Origin: Nocardia neocaledoniensis
GTDB taxonomy: Bacteria; Actinomycetota; Actinomycetes; Mycobacteriales; Mycobacteriaceae
Direction of reading: 5' to 3'
Assembly (NCBI RefSeq): GCF_003182135.1
Contig: NZ_QGTL01000016.1
Span: 62,001 to 126,000 of the forward strand
Length of the DNA stretch: 64,000 bases
The notes under the pieces were generated by a model, which was given only the letters and a program-made list of their open reading frames with translations, did not search any database and was not told the DNA's origin. Shown here piece by piece: positions 35,560-43,739 of this stretch; position 1 is the first letter of the stretch; each line of letters opens with the position of its first letter. The translations under genes were made by a program, and so were the position numbers.

Positions 35560-35778
35560 ATGAAACCTGTCAAGAGATCGCCACGTCCCCACGAGCCCGA
35601 CATCCGGTTGATGGTCCAATTCGCCACCATCCGGATGGAATTCGTGGCCTGCTTGACCGCCGCGTTGGTCTTCGTGCAAGACGTGGCAGGCCGTCACCGC
35701 TGCGAGGTCACGGTCGCGGGCGCGTACTACACCGACCTGCCCCGGCTCCCGAACGAACGTCTGTACCTCCTGCCCTGA
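35560..35778 (+). CDS. Small hypothetical protein
   Basis: A possible 72-residue protein. It starts basic (MKPVKRSPRPHEPD) and has a hydrophobic centre (FVACLTAALVFVQDV) that is too short and mixed to be a clear membrane helix. No family is recognised and no good ribosome site precedes the ATG. It sits between two strong hairpins, which argues for either a tiny separate gene or non-coding sequence. Confidence 0.35.
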   Translation: MKPVKRSPRPHEPDIRLMVQFATIRMEFVACLTAALVFVQDVAGRHRCEVTVAGAYYTDLPRLPNERLYLLP

Positions 35779-35785
35779 TCCACGA

Positions 35786-35831
35786 ACACGTGTGGCCGGG
35801 ACCTGGCTCACCAGGTCCCGGCCACACGTGT
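35786..35831. terminator. Strong bidirectional terminator
   Basis: A 21-base perfect stem (ACACGTGTGGCCGGGACCTGG and complement, loop CTCA) lies between convergent genes and just 5 bases before the MmgE/PrpD stop. The arm begins at 35786 and ends at 35831. Confidence 0.85.
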
Positions 35832-35836
35832 AGGGA

Positions 35837-37231
35837 TCAGGTGCGCAGCAGCGCGGCGAACTCGGTGACCGGGGCGGCCGGATCTCCGCTGTTGATCGCC
35901 GTCAGCAGGGTCTCGCTGCGTTCGGCACCCATGTCGGCGACGGTGAGATCGCGGAACTTGGCGTCCAGATCGGCCTGCGACATCGGGTTCTCCGCCGTGC
36001 CCCGCGGATTGTCGACGAAGAGGTGCTCGCTGGAGCCGTCACGGTAGGTGACCGTGATGTCGGCGATCCAGCGCCCCGGGTATTCGGCGTCGAGCTCGGT
36101 GTCGACCTCGATCTTCACCCGCCGCGCCATCGCGGCGACCTCGCTGCCCTCGCTCAGGTCGAGGCGCCCGGCCATGTAGTCGTGGTGGGCACGGAAACCG
36201 TTCCCGCGCCCCAGGATCGCCAAGGCGAACTGGAACGGCAGGCTGTACTGCAGGTGCTCGATGATCTGCGGGGCATAGGCATTGGCGTTCTGGTTCCCGA
36301 TGACCACGTCGCCACCCGACTGGATGCCGAGACGGACGGATTCGATCTCGGCGGCCCGCGCGGCCAGCTGCTGGGCGCCGTCGATGTAGGCGTGGTTGAT
36401 GCCGCAACAGCAGTACGGCTTGATCCACACCCGCGTGATCTCGAAAGAGGCTGTCGGGGAAAACAATTCCACCGCGTTCTCGGCGACCGGACGGCCGACG
36501 AAGGTGCGGTAGAAGCCCTTGCCGCCGCTGAGGAACGTGGTCGGCCCGGTGATGCCCGCCGCCGCCATCTCCGCCGCGCGAATGCCGTTGCGGGTGCCGA
36601 TGCCCGAATGCAGCCGCTTCACCGAGCCGCCGGTCGAGGTGTACTCGGTGGTGCCCGAGCTGTGGCTCATGGCGATCGAGAGCGCGTGCGCGGTGCGCTC
36701 GGCGTCGAACCCGCGCATCTTCGCGACCACGGCGGCGGCGCCGAACGCCGAAAGGACGCCGTGCGGGTGGAAACCCCGTTCGAGCAATTGCGGCGCGGCA
36801 AGGATGCCGATCCGGGTGTAGACCTCGTACCCGGCGACGATGCCGGTGATCACCTCGGCCATCGACGCGCCGAGTTCCTCGCCGACGGCCACGGCCGCCG
36901 AGACGACCGCGCTGCCGGGGTGGCTGGAGCTGGAGCGATGGGCATCGTCGTACTCGAAGCCGTGGCCGTAGGTCGCGTTGACGAACGCCGCGTCGGCCGC
37001 GCTCATCGCGTCACCCGAGGCGGTGACGTGGGCCGCGCCCGGTGCGTGCGAGGCCTTGGTCAGCTCGAGCACGGCCCGGCTCCACGGCAGCGACGCGCAG
37101 CCGATCTGCACGGCCAGCTGGTCCTGCATCAGGCGCCGGGCCCCGGCGAGCGCGTCGGCCGGGATCGAGTCGTAGTCGGGCTCGGTGACCAGCCGGGCGA
37201 CGGCGGCTTCCAGCGGGGGAAGGGAAGGCAT
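35837..37231 (-). CDS. MmgE/PrpD family protein
   Basis: A 464-residue member of the family that includes 2-methylcitrate dehydratase and cis-aconitate decarboxylase. YGHGFEYDDAHRSSSSHPGSAV (shown as GHGFEYDDAHRSSSSHPG) carries the conserved Asp and His of the active site, and KPYCCCGINHAYIDG lies near residue 285. Reactions in this family are lyase steps on tricarboxylate-like acids, so it may form or use a branched dicarboxylate. The ATG at 37231 follows AAAGG. It is downstream of an aldehyde dehydrogenase gene on the same strand. A second family member lies at 45506. Confidence 0.82.
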   Translation of the reverse strand: MPSLPPLEAAVARLVTEPDYDSIPADALAGARRLMQDQLAVQIGCASLPWSRAVLELTKASHAPGAAHVTASGDAMSAADAAFVNATYGHGFEYDDAHRSSSSHPGSAVVSAAVAVGEELGASMAEVITGIVAGYEVYTRIGILAAPQLLERGFHPHGVLSAFGAAAVVAKMRGFDAERTAHALSIAMSHSSGTTEYTSTGGSVKRLHSGIGTRNGIRAAEMAAAGITGPTTFLSGGKGFYRTFVGRPVAENAVELFSPTASFEITRVWIKPYCCCGINHAYIDGAQQLAARAAEIESVRLGIQSGGDVVIGNQNANAYAPQIIEHLQYSLPFQFALAILGRGNGFRAHHDYMAGRLDLSEGSEVAAMARRVKIEVDTELDAEYPGRWIADITVTYRDGSSEHLFVDNPRGTAENPMSQADLDAKFRDLTVADMGAERSETLLTAINSGDPAAPVTEFAALLRT

Positions 37232-37254
37232 GGAGAACCTTTCGGAGAGGGGGA

Positions 37255-38736
37255 TCAGGCCAGCGTGTCGAGCAGCGGCTGCGGTAGGCCGTAGGACTTG
37301 CATTCGATGTAGGCGTCGAACCCCTCGAGCCCGGCTTCACGGCCGATGCCACTGTTCTTGAAGCCGCCGAGGGGAGCGAAGAAGCCGGCGGGAGTGCCGT
37401 TGAGTTCGACGGTGCCGGTGCGGATGTGGCGGGCCACCGCCAGCGCGTGCGCGGGATCGTCGGCGAAGACCGACCCGTTGAGGCCGTAGTCGGAGTTGTT
37501 GGCGATATCGATCGCCTCGGCTTCGGTCTCGAAGGTGTGCACCGTCAGCACCGGACCGAACACCTCCTCCTGGGCGATGGTGGCGTTGGGGTCGACATCG
37601 GCGAAGATCGTCGGCTGCACGTACCAGCCCCGGTCGAGCCCGGCGGGCCTGCCGCCGCCGACGAGCACGGTGTTGCCCTCGGCCCGTGCCTGCGCGATGT
37701 AGCTCTCGACACGGTCGCGCTGGGCGCTGCTCACCAGCGGGCCCACCTCCGTCGCCGGATCGAACGGGTCACCCACCGGCATCGATCCCACCATGTCGCG
37801 CAACCGGTCGTAGAGCTCGTCGCGCAGCGAACGGGCCACCACGATGCGGGTCTTGTTGCTGCACACCTGCCCGGAGTTGCGCAGCGACAGCGCCCGGATC
37901 ACGGGTACCGCGGCGTCGAGGTCGGCGTCGTCGAGCAGGACCGCGGCCGACTTGCCGCCGAGCTCGAGGGTGACCCGGCGCAGATCCTGTCCGCAGACGG
38001 CGGCGATCCGGCGGCCCGCGGCCGTCGAACCGGTGAACGAGACCTTGTCGACGCCGGGATGGCGGACCAGGTGTTCACTGACCGCCCGCCCCGCGGCGAC
38101 GATGTTGACGACGCCGGCGGGCAGGCCCGCCTGCTCGAAGATCTCGCCCAGCAGGTAGGCCGACATCGCGGTCTCCGGTGACGGCTTGAGCACCGCCGTG
38201 CACCCGGCCAGCAGCGCGGGCGCCAACTTGATCATCGCGATCTGCAGCGGCGCGTTCCACGGCACCACCGCCGCGACGACTCCGACGGGCTCACGGGTCA
38301 CCAGGGCGTTGCCCGTGACCGAGCGGCGGATATCGGACCACTGATACCGCGGGGCGAGTTCGACGAACGCGTCGAGCATCATCCGGGTGCCGATCGATTG
38401 CATCCGGGTGGACAGCGTGATCGGGCAGCCCATCTCGGCACTGATCAGCCGCGCGATCTCGTCCTGCCGTGCGGCGAGCGCCGCGCTGACGCGGGTGAGC
38501 ACGGCGATGCGCTCCGTCAGTTCCATCCGCGGCCACGGCCCGCGATCGAACGCGGTGCGGGCGGCGGCGACGGCGGCATCGATGTCGGCCTCGCTACCGT
38601 CGGCGAGGCGGGCGAGAGGCTCTTCGGTGGCGGGGGAGACGACCTCGAAGGTGCGCTCCGTGGACGGCACCACCCATTCGCCACCGATGAACAGTTTGTC
38701 GAACTGTCCCTGCCACAAGTCTGTCTGAACACTCAT
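37255..38736 (-). CDS. Aldehyde dehydrogenase
   Basis: A 493-residue aldehyde dehydrogenase with FTGSTAAGRR, LELGGKSAAV and nucleophile Cys292 in SGQVCSNKT. ATG 38736 is taken as the start since it begins the conserved N-terminal region; ATG 38757 would add seven residues, and neither has a strong ribosome site. It lies 23 bases upstream of the MmgE/PrpD gene. An AT-rich element is about 110 bases before the start. Confidence 0.88.
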   Translation of the reverse strand: MSVQTDLWQGQFDKLFIGGEWVVPSTERTFEVVSPATEEPLARLADGSEADIDAAVAAARTAFDRGPWPRMELTERIAVLTRVSAALAARQDEIARLISAEMGCPITLSTRMQSIGTRMMLDAFVELAPRYQWSDIRRSVTGNALVTREPVGVVAAVVPWNAPLQIAMIKLAPALLAGCTAVLKPSPETAMSAYLLGEIFEQAGLPAGVVNIVAAGRAVSEHLVRHPGVDKVSFTGSTAAGRRIAAVCGQDLRRVTLELGGKSAAVLLDDADLDAAVPVIRALSLRNSGQVCSNKTRIVVARSLRDELYDRLRDMVGSMPVGDPFDPATEVGPLVSSAQRDRVESYIAQARAEGNTVLVGGGRPAGLDRGWYVQPTIFADVDPNATIAQEEVFGPVLTVHTFETEAEAIDIANNSDYGLNGSVFADDPAHALAVARHIRTGTVELNGTPAGFFAPLGGFKNSGIGREAGLEGFDAYIECKSYGLPQPLLDTLA

Positions 38737-38846
38737 TGGTCGACCTATCGTCTTCATCGGCGCATGCGTCCGGGTGGGAATTCCCAGGTCATCGGCGTTT
38801 TCGTGCGTATCGCACCCGCAGTGGCCTGTGACCCGGTTCATGTAAA

Positions 38847-38860
38847 GTATATGATATAAC
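38847..38860. promoter_or_regulatory. AT-rich element, leftward
   Basis: GTATATGATATAAC lies in the divergent region, about 110 bases before the aldehyde dehydrogenase start. On the minus strand it reads GTTATATCATATAC. It is a weaker match than most. Confidence 0.5.
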
Positions 38861-38974
38861 GTAGCGCACAGGCCAGGGTCGCTGTGCTCGCCGCCACTGT
38901 GCCACTCGCGTCGGTCGCCATCTCGTGCGCCGGGAAATCTTCGCTCGATGTGACCCGTGACACCGGGCCGTGGA

Positions 38975-38990
38975 GATAATATATAATATG
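38975..38990. promoter_or_regulatory. AT-rich element before CoA-transferase
   Basis: GATAATATATAATATG contains 14 consecutive A/T bases and ends 26 bases before the CoA-transferase ATG. No other function is apparent in the 38737-39016 gap. Confidence 0.65.
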
Positions 38991-39016
38991 AGCACATGAG
39001 TAGAGGGAGACAGGCT

Positions 39017-40195
39017 ATGCAGCACAGGCCGCTCGACGGCATCCGGATCCTGGAGATCGGAGGCTACATCTCGCTCCCGTTCGCCACGTCGATGTTGTGC
39101 GCCCTCGGTGCAGAAGTGGTGAAGGTGGAGCGGCCGGTGGTCGGCGAAGACTTCCGCCGCCACCAGAACGACGGTAGCCCGTACTTCCGCCAGTACAACA
39201 CCGGTAAGCGCAGCTTGGCCGTCGACCTGAAGCGACCCGAGGGCATCGCCCTGGTGAAAGCCCTGATCCCGCGTTTCGATGTGGTGCTCGAGAACATGCG
39301 CCCCGGCAAGGTGACCGCCATGGGCCTGGGCCCTGAGGTCTGTCGCGAGCTGCGTCCCGACATCGTCTACGGGTCGGTGACCGGGTTCGGTGCCGGTGGT
39401 CCGCTGGCCAACCGTCCCGCCTACGACACCATCGGCAACGCGTTCGGCGGCCTCTACTCCCTGTTCGGTGACGAGGGGCACCCCCAGCTGACCGGTGGTC
39501 TGAGCGCCGATCTGGTCACCGGCCTCAGCACGGCCGCGGGCGTGTTGGCGGCGCTGGTCGGTCGCTACCGCACCGGCGAACCGCAGCACGTCGAGACCTC
39601 CATCATGGAGGCCGTCAGCGTGCTCGCCACCGACGGCATCACCCAGGCCTTCGAACTCGGCACCGATCCGACGAGGCGCAGCAGGCATCCGCAGGCCCAG
39701 AACTTCTGCGCGCCGACCGCCTCGGGGGACTACATCGCCGTGCACCTGTCCTCGTCGCAGAAGTTCTGGCAGGCCCTGTGCCGGGCGATGGATCGTGCCG
39801 ACCTCGCGGTCGACCCGCGCTTCGCCGAGTACCGTCCCCGTGAGGCGAACTACTTCGAGCTCGCCGAGATCGTGGAGGCCGAGTTCGAGCAGCGGACATT
39901 CGCGGAGTGGGAGAAGCGGCTGACCGCCGAGGACGTCCCCTTCGCACCGGTGCTGTCGATGACCGGCTACGTCGAGCACGAACAGGTCGAGTGGCTGCGC
40001 ATGGTCGAGCCGCAGGACGACGGGCTCGCGCTGCTGCGTCCGCCGTGGCGCTTCGCGGGCGAGCGGCCCGACCGCGCCGGTGCCGCGCCACGGGTGGGTT
40101 CGGACACCGTCGCCGTCGCCGGGGAGGTCTACCCGGCCGAGAAGATCGACGAACTGGTGGCCGCGGGCGTGCTCTCGGTGGACGGCCCGGCATGA
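39017..40195 (+). CDS. CaiB/BaiF family CoA-transferase
   Basis: A 392-residue class III CoA-transferase with LDGIRILEIGGYISLPFATS, YNTGKRSLAVDLKRPEG and the likely catalytic Asp in GGLSADLVTGL. ATG 39017 has AGGGAG 7 bases upstream and is preferred over ATG 38996. Normal length. It overlaps the nitroreductase gene by 4 bases (ATGA). The substrate is unknown. Confidence 0.85.
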   Translation: MQHRPLDGIRILEIGGYISLPFATSMLCALGAEVVKVERPVVGEDFRRHQNDGSPYFRQYNTGKRSLAVDLKRPEGIALVKALIPRFDVVLENMRPGKVTAMGLGPEVCRELRPDIVYGSVTGFGAGGPLANRPAYDTIGNAFGGLYSLFGDEGHPQLTGGLSADLVTGLSTAAGVLAALVGRYRTGEPQHVETSIMEAVSVLATDGITQAFELGTDPTRRSRHPQAQNFCAPTASGDYIAVHLSSSQKFWQALCRAMDRADLAVDPRFAEYRPREANYFELAEIVEAEFEQRTFAEWEKRLTAEDVPFAPVLSMTGYVEHEQVEWLRMVEPQDDGLALLRPPWRFAGERPDRAGAAPRVGSDTVAVAGEVYPAEKIDELVAAGVLSVDGPA

Positions 40196-40926
40196 CCGAC
40201 ATCGACACGGCCGATCGTGCGGTCGACTCCGCGCGGGACCAGGACCGCTCGGCCGTCCTGGCTGATCTGCTCACGAGCCGGTGGAGTTGCCGGGCGTTCG
40301 AAGCGCGGGAGGTGCCACGCCCGCAGATCGAGCGTCTGCTCAGCCTCGCGCAGCGCTCGGCGTCCTGGTGCAACACCCAGCCGTGGCAGGTGATCGTCAC
40401 GACCGGTGCGGGCACCGAGCGGTTCCGCACCGCGCTGGCGGACTACGCGGCGACCGAGGGCGGTGAGCTCGGCGAGGAGTTCGACTTCCCGCCACCCGCC
40501 GAATATCGCGGGCCCTATCGGGAGCGCCGTCGCACGACCGGGTGGCAACTGTACGAGGCGGTCGGCGTCGAACGCGGCGATCGGGCGGCCTCGGCCCGGC
40601 AGGCGTTCGAGAACTTCCGGCTGTTCGGGGCGCCGCATGTCGCCATCGTCACCACGCCCGCCGAACAAGGTGTCTACGCGGCGGTGGACAGCGGGCTCTA
40701 CATCGGGACCTTCCTGCTCGCCGCGACCAGCATGGGGATCGCCACGATTCCGCAGGCGGCGCTCGCGGGTCGGTCGGCGTTCATCCGGGAGTACTTCGAC
40801 CTTCCCGCCGATCGAAAGGTCTTGGCGGGCATCTCCTTCGGCTACGCAGCGGCCGATCATCCCGCCAACAGCTATCGCACCAGCCGCGCGCCACTCGACG
40901 AGGTCGTGACCTGGCGTAGCGAATGA
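40192..40926 (+). CDS. Nitroreductase family flavoprotein
   Basis: A 244-residue FMN-type nitroreductase. SRWSCRAFEAREVPRPQIERLL and WCNTQPWQVIV form the N-terminal FMN site, and FGYAAADHPANSYRT closes it near the C-terminus. Family members reduce nitro groups, quinones or enones, or act as dehalogenases. Translational coupling with a CoA-transferase suggests an enone or quinone-like reduction on a pathway intermediate rather than detoxification (inference). Confidence 0.85.
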   Translation: MTDIDTADRAVDSARDQDRSAVLADLLTSRWSCRAFEAREVPRPQIERLLSLAQRSASWCNTQPWQVIVTTGAGTERFRTALADYAATEGGELGEEFDFPPPAEYRGPYRERRRTTGWQLYEAVGVERGDRAASARQAFENFRLFGAPHVAIVTTPAEQGVYAAVDSGLYIGTFLLAATSMGIATIPQAALAGRSAFIREYFDLPADRKVLAGISFGYAAADHPANSYRTSRAPLDEVVTWRSE

Positions 40927-40984
40927 CCCTCCGGTTCGCGCCGGCCACGGACGGAGGGCGGCGCGAACAACGGGGCCGAGGGGC

Positions 40985-41026
40985 GGGCCGGTGCGCGAAC
41001 ACACTGTCGTGTTCGCGCACCGGCCC
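40985..41026. terminator. Bidirectional terminator
   Basis: An 18-base perfect stem (GGGCCGGTGCGCGAACAC and complement, loop ACTGTC) between convergent nitroreductase and CoA-transferase genes. Confidence 0.85.
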
Positions 41027-41035
41027 GTTCGTTGT

Positions 41036-42250
41036 CTATCCGGCGGTACCGAAGACGCCCGTCGCGCGCAGCTCGCCGAGTTCGCTGTCGCCGAGGCCGA
41101 GGACTTCGGCGAAGACTTGCTCGGTGTCGGCGCCGAGGGCGGCGGCCGGGCGCACCGGCCCGTACTCGCCGTCCTCGCGGATGGGACTGTGCGCCGAGAT
41201 GACCGGACCGATGCCGGCCTGGTCGAGTTCGGTCAGGACCTGGCTCCCCGCGCCCGCCTCGAAATCGGCCACCACGTCACTCATCTGGCGGTAGCGGCTC
41301 CAGAGCACGCCCGCGTCGGTCAGTGCCGTGCCGACGGCATCCAGCGGCAGCCCGGCGAACCAGGGACGCATGACGGCCGCGATGGTCTCGCGATGGATGT
41401 AGCGGTGCGCTTCGTCGGCGAAGTCGACGCCGAGGGTCTGCTCGAGCGAGGCGATCACCTTCGCTGTGCCCGTCGCCGTGCACAGTGCGTCCCACTGGCG
41501 CGGCGTGAGCGCGACCACCATGACGCGCCCGTCGTCGGCGGTGACGAAATCGGCGCCGAACGAGCCGTACATGTAGTTGCCGTGGCGAGCGCGGTCGCCA
41601 CGTTCGCGAACTTCGCTGAGCCAGCCCAGATTCGCGACACCGGCCAGCGCGACGTCGGCCAGCGCGATCTGCAGATGCGCGCCCGCGCCGGTGCGTTCGC
41701 GCCGGTGCAGTGCCGAGAGCAAGGCGGTGGTCGCGGTCATCCCCGCGATCAGATCCCACGCGGGCAGGACATGATTCACCGGGGTGCGCGTGTCGGCGGG
41801 TCCGGTGAGATCGGTGACGCCGACTTCGGTGTTGACGGTGTAGTCCACTGCGGGACCGCCGCCGGCCTGGCCGCCGATGTGCACCTTGATCACGTCGGCG
41901 CGGCGGGCGGCGAGCGCCTCGTAGGAGAACCACGGCCGGCCCACGGCGTTGTCGACGACGATGCCCGCGTCCGCGCCGGGCGCCGTCGCCAGTGCCAGCA
42001 CCAGTTCCCGGCCGCGCTCACTGCGCACGTCGACGGCGACGGACCGCTTGCCGCGGTTGAGCGAGTTCCAGTACAGGCTCTCGCCGTTGCGCGCGGCGAC
42101 CGGCCAGCGGTGGTAGTCGGGCCCGCCGCCGAGCGGGTCGACGCGGATCACCTGTGCACCGAGCTGGGCGAGGGTCATGCCCGCCGACGGCCCCGCCACG
42201 AAGCTGGCGAATTCCACGACGCGCAGGCCCGCCAGCGGCTGCCCGCTCAC
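41036..42250 (-). CDS. CaiB/BaiF protein resembling mesaconyl-CoA C1-C4 CoA-transferase (2-methylfumaryl-CoA isomerase)
   Basis: A 404-residue CoA-transferase III protein. VEFASFVAGPSAGMTLAQLGA, AVDYTVNTEVGVTDLTGPAD, PVNHVLPAWDLIAGMTA (likely catalytic Asp), MYGSFGADFVTADD and VMVVALTPRQWDALCTATG are features I associate with proteins called 2-methylfumaryl-CoA isomerase, which move CoA within mesaconate from C1 to C4. The GTG start has no good ribosome site, but its first bases overlap the TGA of a 15-codon leader ORF that does. An HTD2-like hydratase and CitE-like lyase that could take the product onward lie at 21.8-24.3 kb. Assignment is by eye. Confidence 0.72.
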   Translation of the reverse strand: MSGQPLAGLRVVEFASFVAGPSAGMTLAQLGAQVIRVDPLGGGPDYHRWPVAARNGESLYWNSLNRGKRSVAVDVRSERGRELVLALATAPGADAGIVVDNAVGRPWFSYEALAARRADVIKVHIGGQAGGGPAVDYTVNTEVGVTDLTGPADTRTPVNHVLPAWDLIAGMTATTALLSALHRRERTGAGAHLQIALADVALAGVANLGWLSEVRERGDRARHGNYMYGSFGADFVTADDGRVMVVALTPRQWDALCTATGTAKVIASLEQTLGVDFADEAHRYIHRETIAAVMRPWFAGLPLDAVGTALTDAGVLWSRYRQMSDVVADFEAGAGSQVLTELDQAGIGPVISAHSPIREDGEYGPVRPAAALGADTEQVFAEVLGLGDSELGELRATGVFGTAG

Positions 42251-42294
42251 GCGCGCACCGCCGGGGAGTGATCGACCTGGCCTGGCATCTGCAT
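42247..42294 (-). CDS. Putative 15-residue leader peptide coupled to CoA-transferase gene
   Basis: ATG at 42294 with GGAG spaced 7 bases gives MQMPGQVDHSPAVRA, whose TGA overlaps the GTG start of the CoA-transferase (GTGA). The larger gene lacks its own ribosome site, so the small ORF may supply initiation by coupling. Translation is not proven. Confidence 0.4.
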   Translation of the reverse strand: MQMPGQVDHSPAVRA

Positions 42295-42335
42295 CGCGTT
42301 GCTCCTTCGTTCGCGGCGAACCGCTCCTCCTGGTT

Positions 42336-42350
42336 GAAATATAATATATC
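42336..42350. promoter_or_regulatory. AT-rich element before CoA-transferase
   Basis: GAAATATAATATATC, with 13 consecutive A/T bases, directly abuts the stop codon of the upstream small gene and lies 41 bases before the leader ORF. Confidence 0.65.
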
Positions 42351-42560
42351 TCAGCCGCCGGAAGGGTCGGTCATCCTGCGCATCGAGACGGGTGCGCGCC
42401 AGCCGCAGGGAAGTCCGCAGGTGGCCACGACCTCGTGCTGGACGGAGCCGTCGGCGAAGTGCTGGACGACCCGCGACGCCGAGGCCGGGTAGCCGCACGC
42501 GCCGCATCGTCCGAAGTAGTCGAGGAGTTCGTGAACGGTGGTACTGACGGGCGCTGGCAC
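42351..42560 (-). CDS. Small cysteine-pair protein, unknown function
   Basis: A 69-residue protein starting with GTG, which has GGAG 7 bases upstream. The middle has CGACGYPASASRVVQHF with a C-x2-C pair, then TCGLPCGWRA with a C-x3-C pair, a pattern fitting a small zinc ribbon. I do not recognise the family. It lies ahead of the mesaconyl-type CoA-transferase gene, with AT-rich elements on both sides, so it is probably part of the same regulated unit. Confidence 0.55.
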   Translation of the reverse strand: MPAPVSTTVHELLDYFGRCGACGYPASASRVVQHFADGSVQHEVVATCGLPCGWRAPVSMRRMTDPSGG

Positions 42561-42616
42561 GGTTCGCTCCGGGGATCGGTCGTGGCGGCTCGTCGTGACG
42601 GCCGCCGATAATTACG

Positions 42617-42629
42617 CATAATATATTGA
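42617..42629. promoter_or_regulatory. AT-rich element before small gene
   Basis: CATAATATATTGA lies 56 bases before the GTG of the small cysteine-pair gene, in the 107-base gap after the XRE regulator stop. The first 11 bases equal the element at 25593. Confidence 0.65.
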
Positions 42630-42667
42630 TTGCTCGCGTGGCTTGCCACCGTGGCCAGGAGCGGAGG

Positions 42668-43546
42668 TCAGCTCGGGCGCTCCACCTTGTCGCGGTCGGT
42701 GGTCGGTGCCGACCAGGACATGAGGATGCGTAGCTTCTCGTGGGACGTGGTCCCCGGCTCCGCCGACCAGAGCACCAGCTGCTGCTCGGCATCGCCCGAG
42801 GAGCTGAAGGTGTCCCAATTCAGGGTCATCTCGCCGACATCCGGGTGCTGGAGGGTTTTGGAACCGAACTCCTGCCTGGCCACGTTGCGTGCCGCCCACC
42901 ACTGCCGGAACTGTTCGTCGGCGATGGACAGCTCGCCGACGAGCGCGGTGAGCTGGGGATCGGTCGGATTGGCCGCCGCGTCCATGCGGAGGATGGCCAC
43001 GCATGTCCGCGCGACGCTCTCCCAGTCGTCATAGAGGGTACGCATCGCCGGATCAGTGAAGACCATCCGGACATAGTTGCGCTGCCGGGGTGGCATCGCC
43101 CCGAAGTCGGTGATCAACGCCGCCGCCAGATGGTTCCAGGCGAGAATGTCGAGATAGCGACCGAACACCAGCGCCGGCGTCTCGCTGAGCTGGTCGAGCA
43201 GCCGTTGCAGTTGCGGGCGGACGGATTTCTGGCCGCGCCGGGCCGGACGGCGATCGGTGCGGCGGGCCAGATTCTCGACGTAGTCGCGCTGCGCGTCGTC
43301 CAGGCGCAGGACGCGGACCAGCGCGTCCAGCACCGGCTCCGACGGGGCGAGGCGACCCTGCTCGATCCTGGTGTAGTAGTCGTGACTGATCGCCGCCAGG
43401 TCGGCGACTTCCTCCCGGCGCAGCCCGGCCACCCGGCGGGTCACGGCGCTGTGCACGGTCAGCCCGACGTCCTGGGGGTTCAGCTCGGCGCGGCGGGCTT
43501 TGAGGAATCCGCCCAGCTCGCGCAGGTGTGGCGCTCTCTCGGTCAT
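42668..43546 (-). CDS. XRE-family regulator with MmyB-like ligand domain
   Basis: A 292-residue regulator. The N-terminal Cro/CI-type helix-turn-helix has LRREEVADLAAISHDYYTRIEQGR at about residues 40-65 (cited as REEVADLAAISHDYYTRIEQ). The rest is the MmyB-like PAS-type ligand domain with LLDQLSETPALVFGRYLDIL and a typical helical C-terminus. Such proteins are thought to bind fatty-acid-like ligands. It is divergent from the GAF/Fis regulator, and TGGGAC-N6-TTCCCA lies 35 bases before its start, which suggests autoregulation. Confidence 0.85.
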   Translation of the reverse strand: MTERAPHLRELGGFLKARRAELNPQDVGLTVHSAVTRRVAGLRREEVADLAAISHDYYTRIEQGRLAPSEPVLDALVRVLRLDDAQRDYVENLARRTDRRPARRGQKSVRPQLQRLLDQLSETPALVFGRYLDILAWNHLAAALITDFGAMPPRQRNYVRMVFTDPAMRTLYDDWESVARTCVAILRMDAAANPTDPQLTALVGELSIADEQFRQWWAARNVARQEFGSKTLQHPDVGEMTLNWDTFSSSGDAEQQLVLWSAEPGTTSHEKLRILMSWSAPTTDRDKVERPS

Positions 43547-43580
43547 TTCTCCACGTTATGCCTTCCGCCGGCGCCGTGCC

Positions 43581-43598
43581 TGGGACAATTTCTTCCCA
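43581..43598. promoter_or_regulatory. Inverted repeat TGGGAC-N6-TTCCCA
   Basis: TGGGAC-AATTTC-TTCCCA lies 35 bases before the XRE/MmyB start, with one mismatched pair. It matches the motif before the two hydrolase genes and is a likely autoregulatory site. Confidence 0.55.
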
Positions 43599-43652
43599 TG
43601 CCGGGCGGAAAATCGCCGGAATCGGCGCCGAATCCCGAGGAACCAAGCAGAT

Positions 43653-43669
43653 ATTGTGTATAAAATACA
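43653..43669. promoter_or_regulatory. Promoter-like AT segment before GAF/Fis regulator
   Basis: TTGTGTATAAAATACAA is a partial palindrome (six of eight pairs) 71 bases before the regulator start. It contains TATAAA and probably includes the -10 region. Confidence 0.45.
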
Positions 43670-43739
43670 AGTGTGCTCGGTCACAGGAGACCGGGTGTCG
43701 ACCGCGCGTTTTCAGGCGGCCGGGACAAGGTGGTGTTGA

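Noticed and set aside
35467..35811. Minus-strand open frame opposite the small ORF at 35560
   Set aside because: It covers both arms of two strong hairpins and has no ribosome site; the plus-strand ORF is itself only weakly supported.
42247..42792. Minus-strand open frame (181 codons) across the small gene and XRE gene end
   Set aside because: Only its last 15 codons have a ribosome site in a sensible place. The remainder overlaps two better supported genes in another frame and the AT-rich elements.
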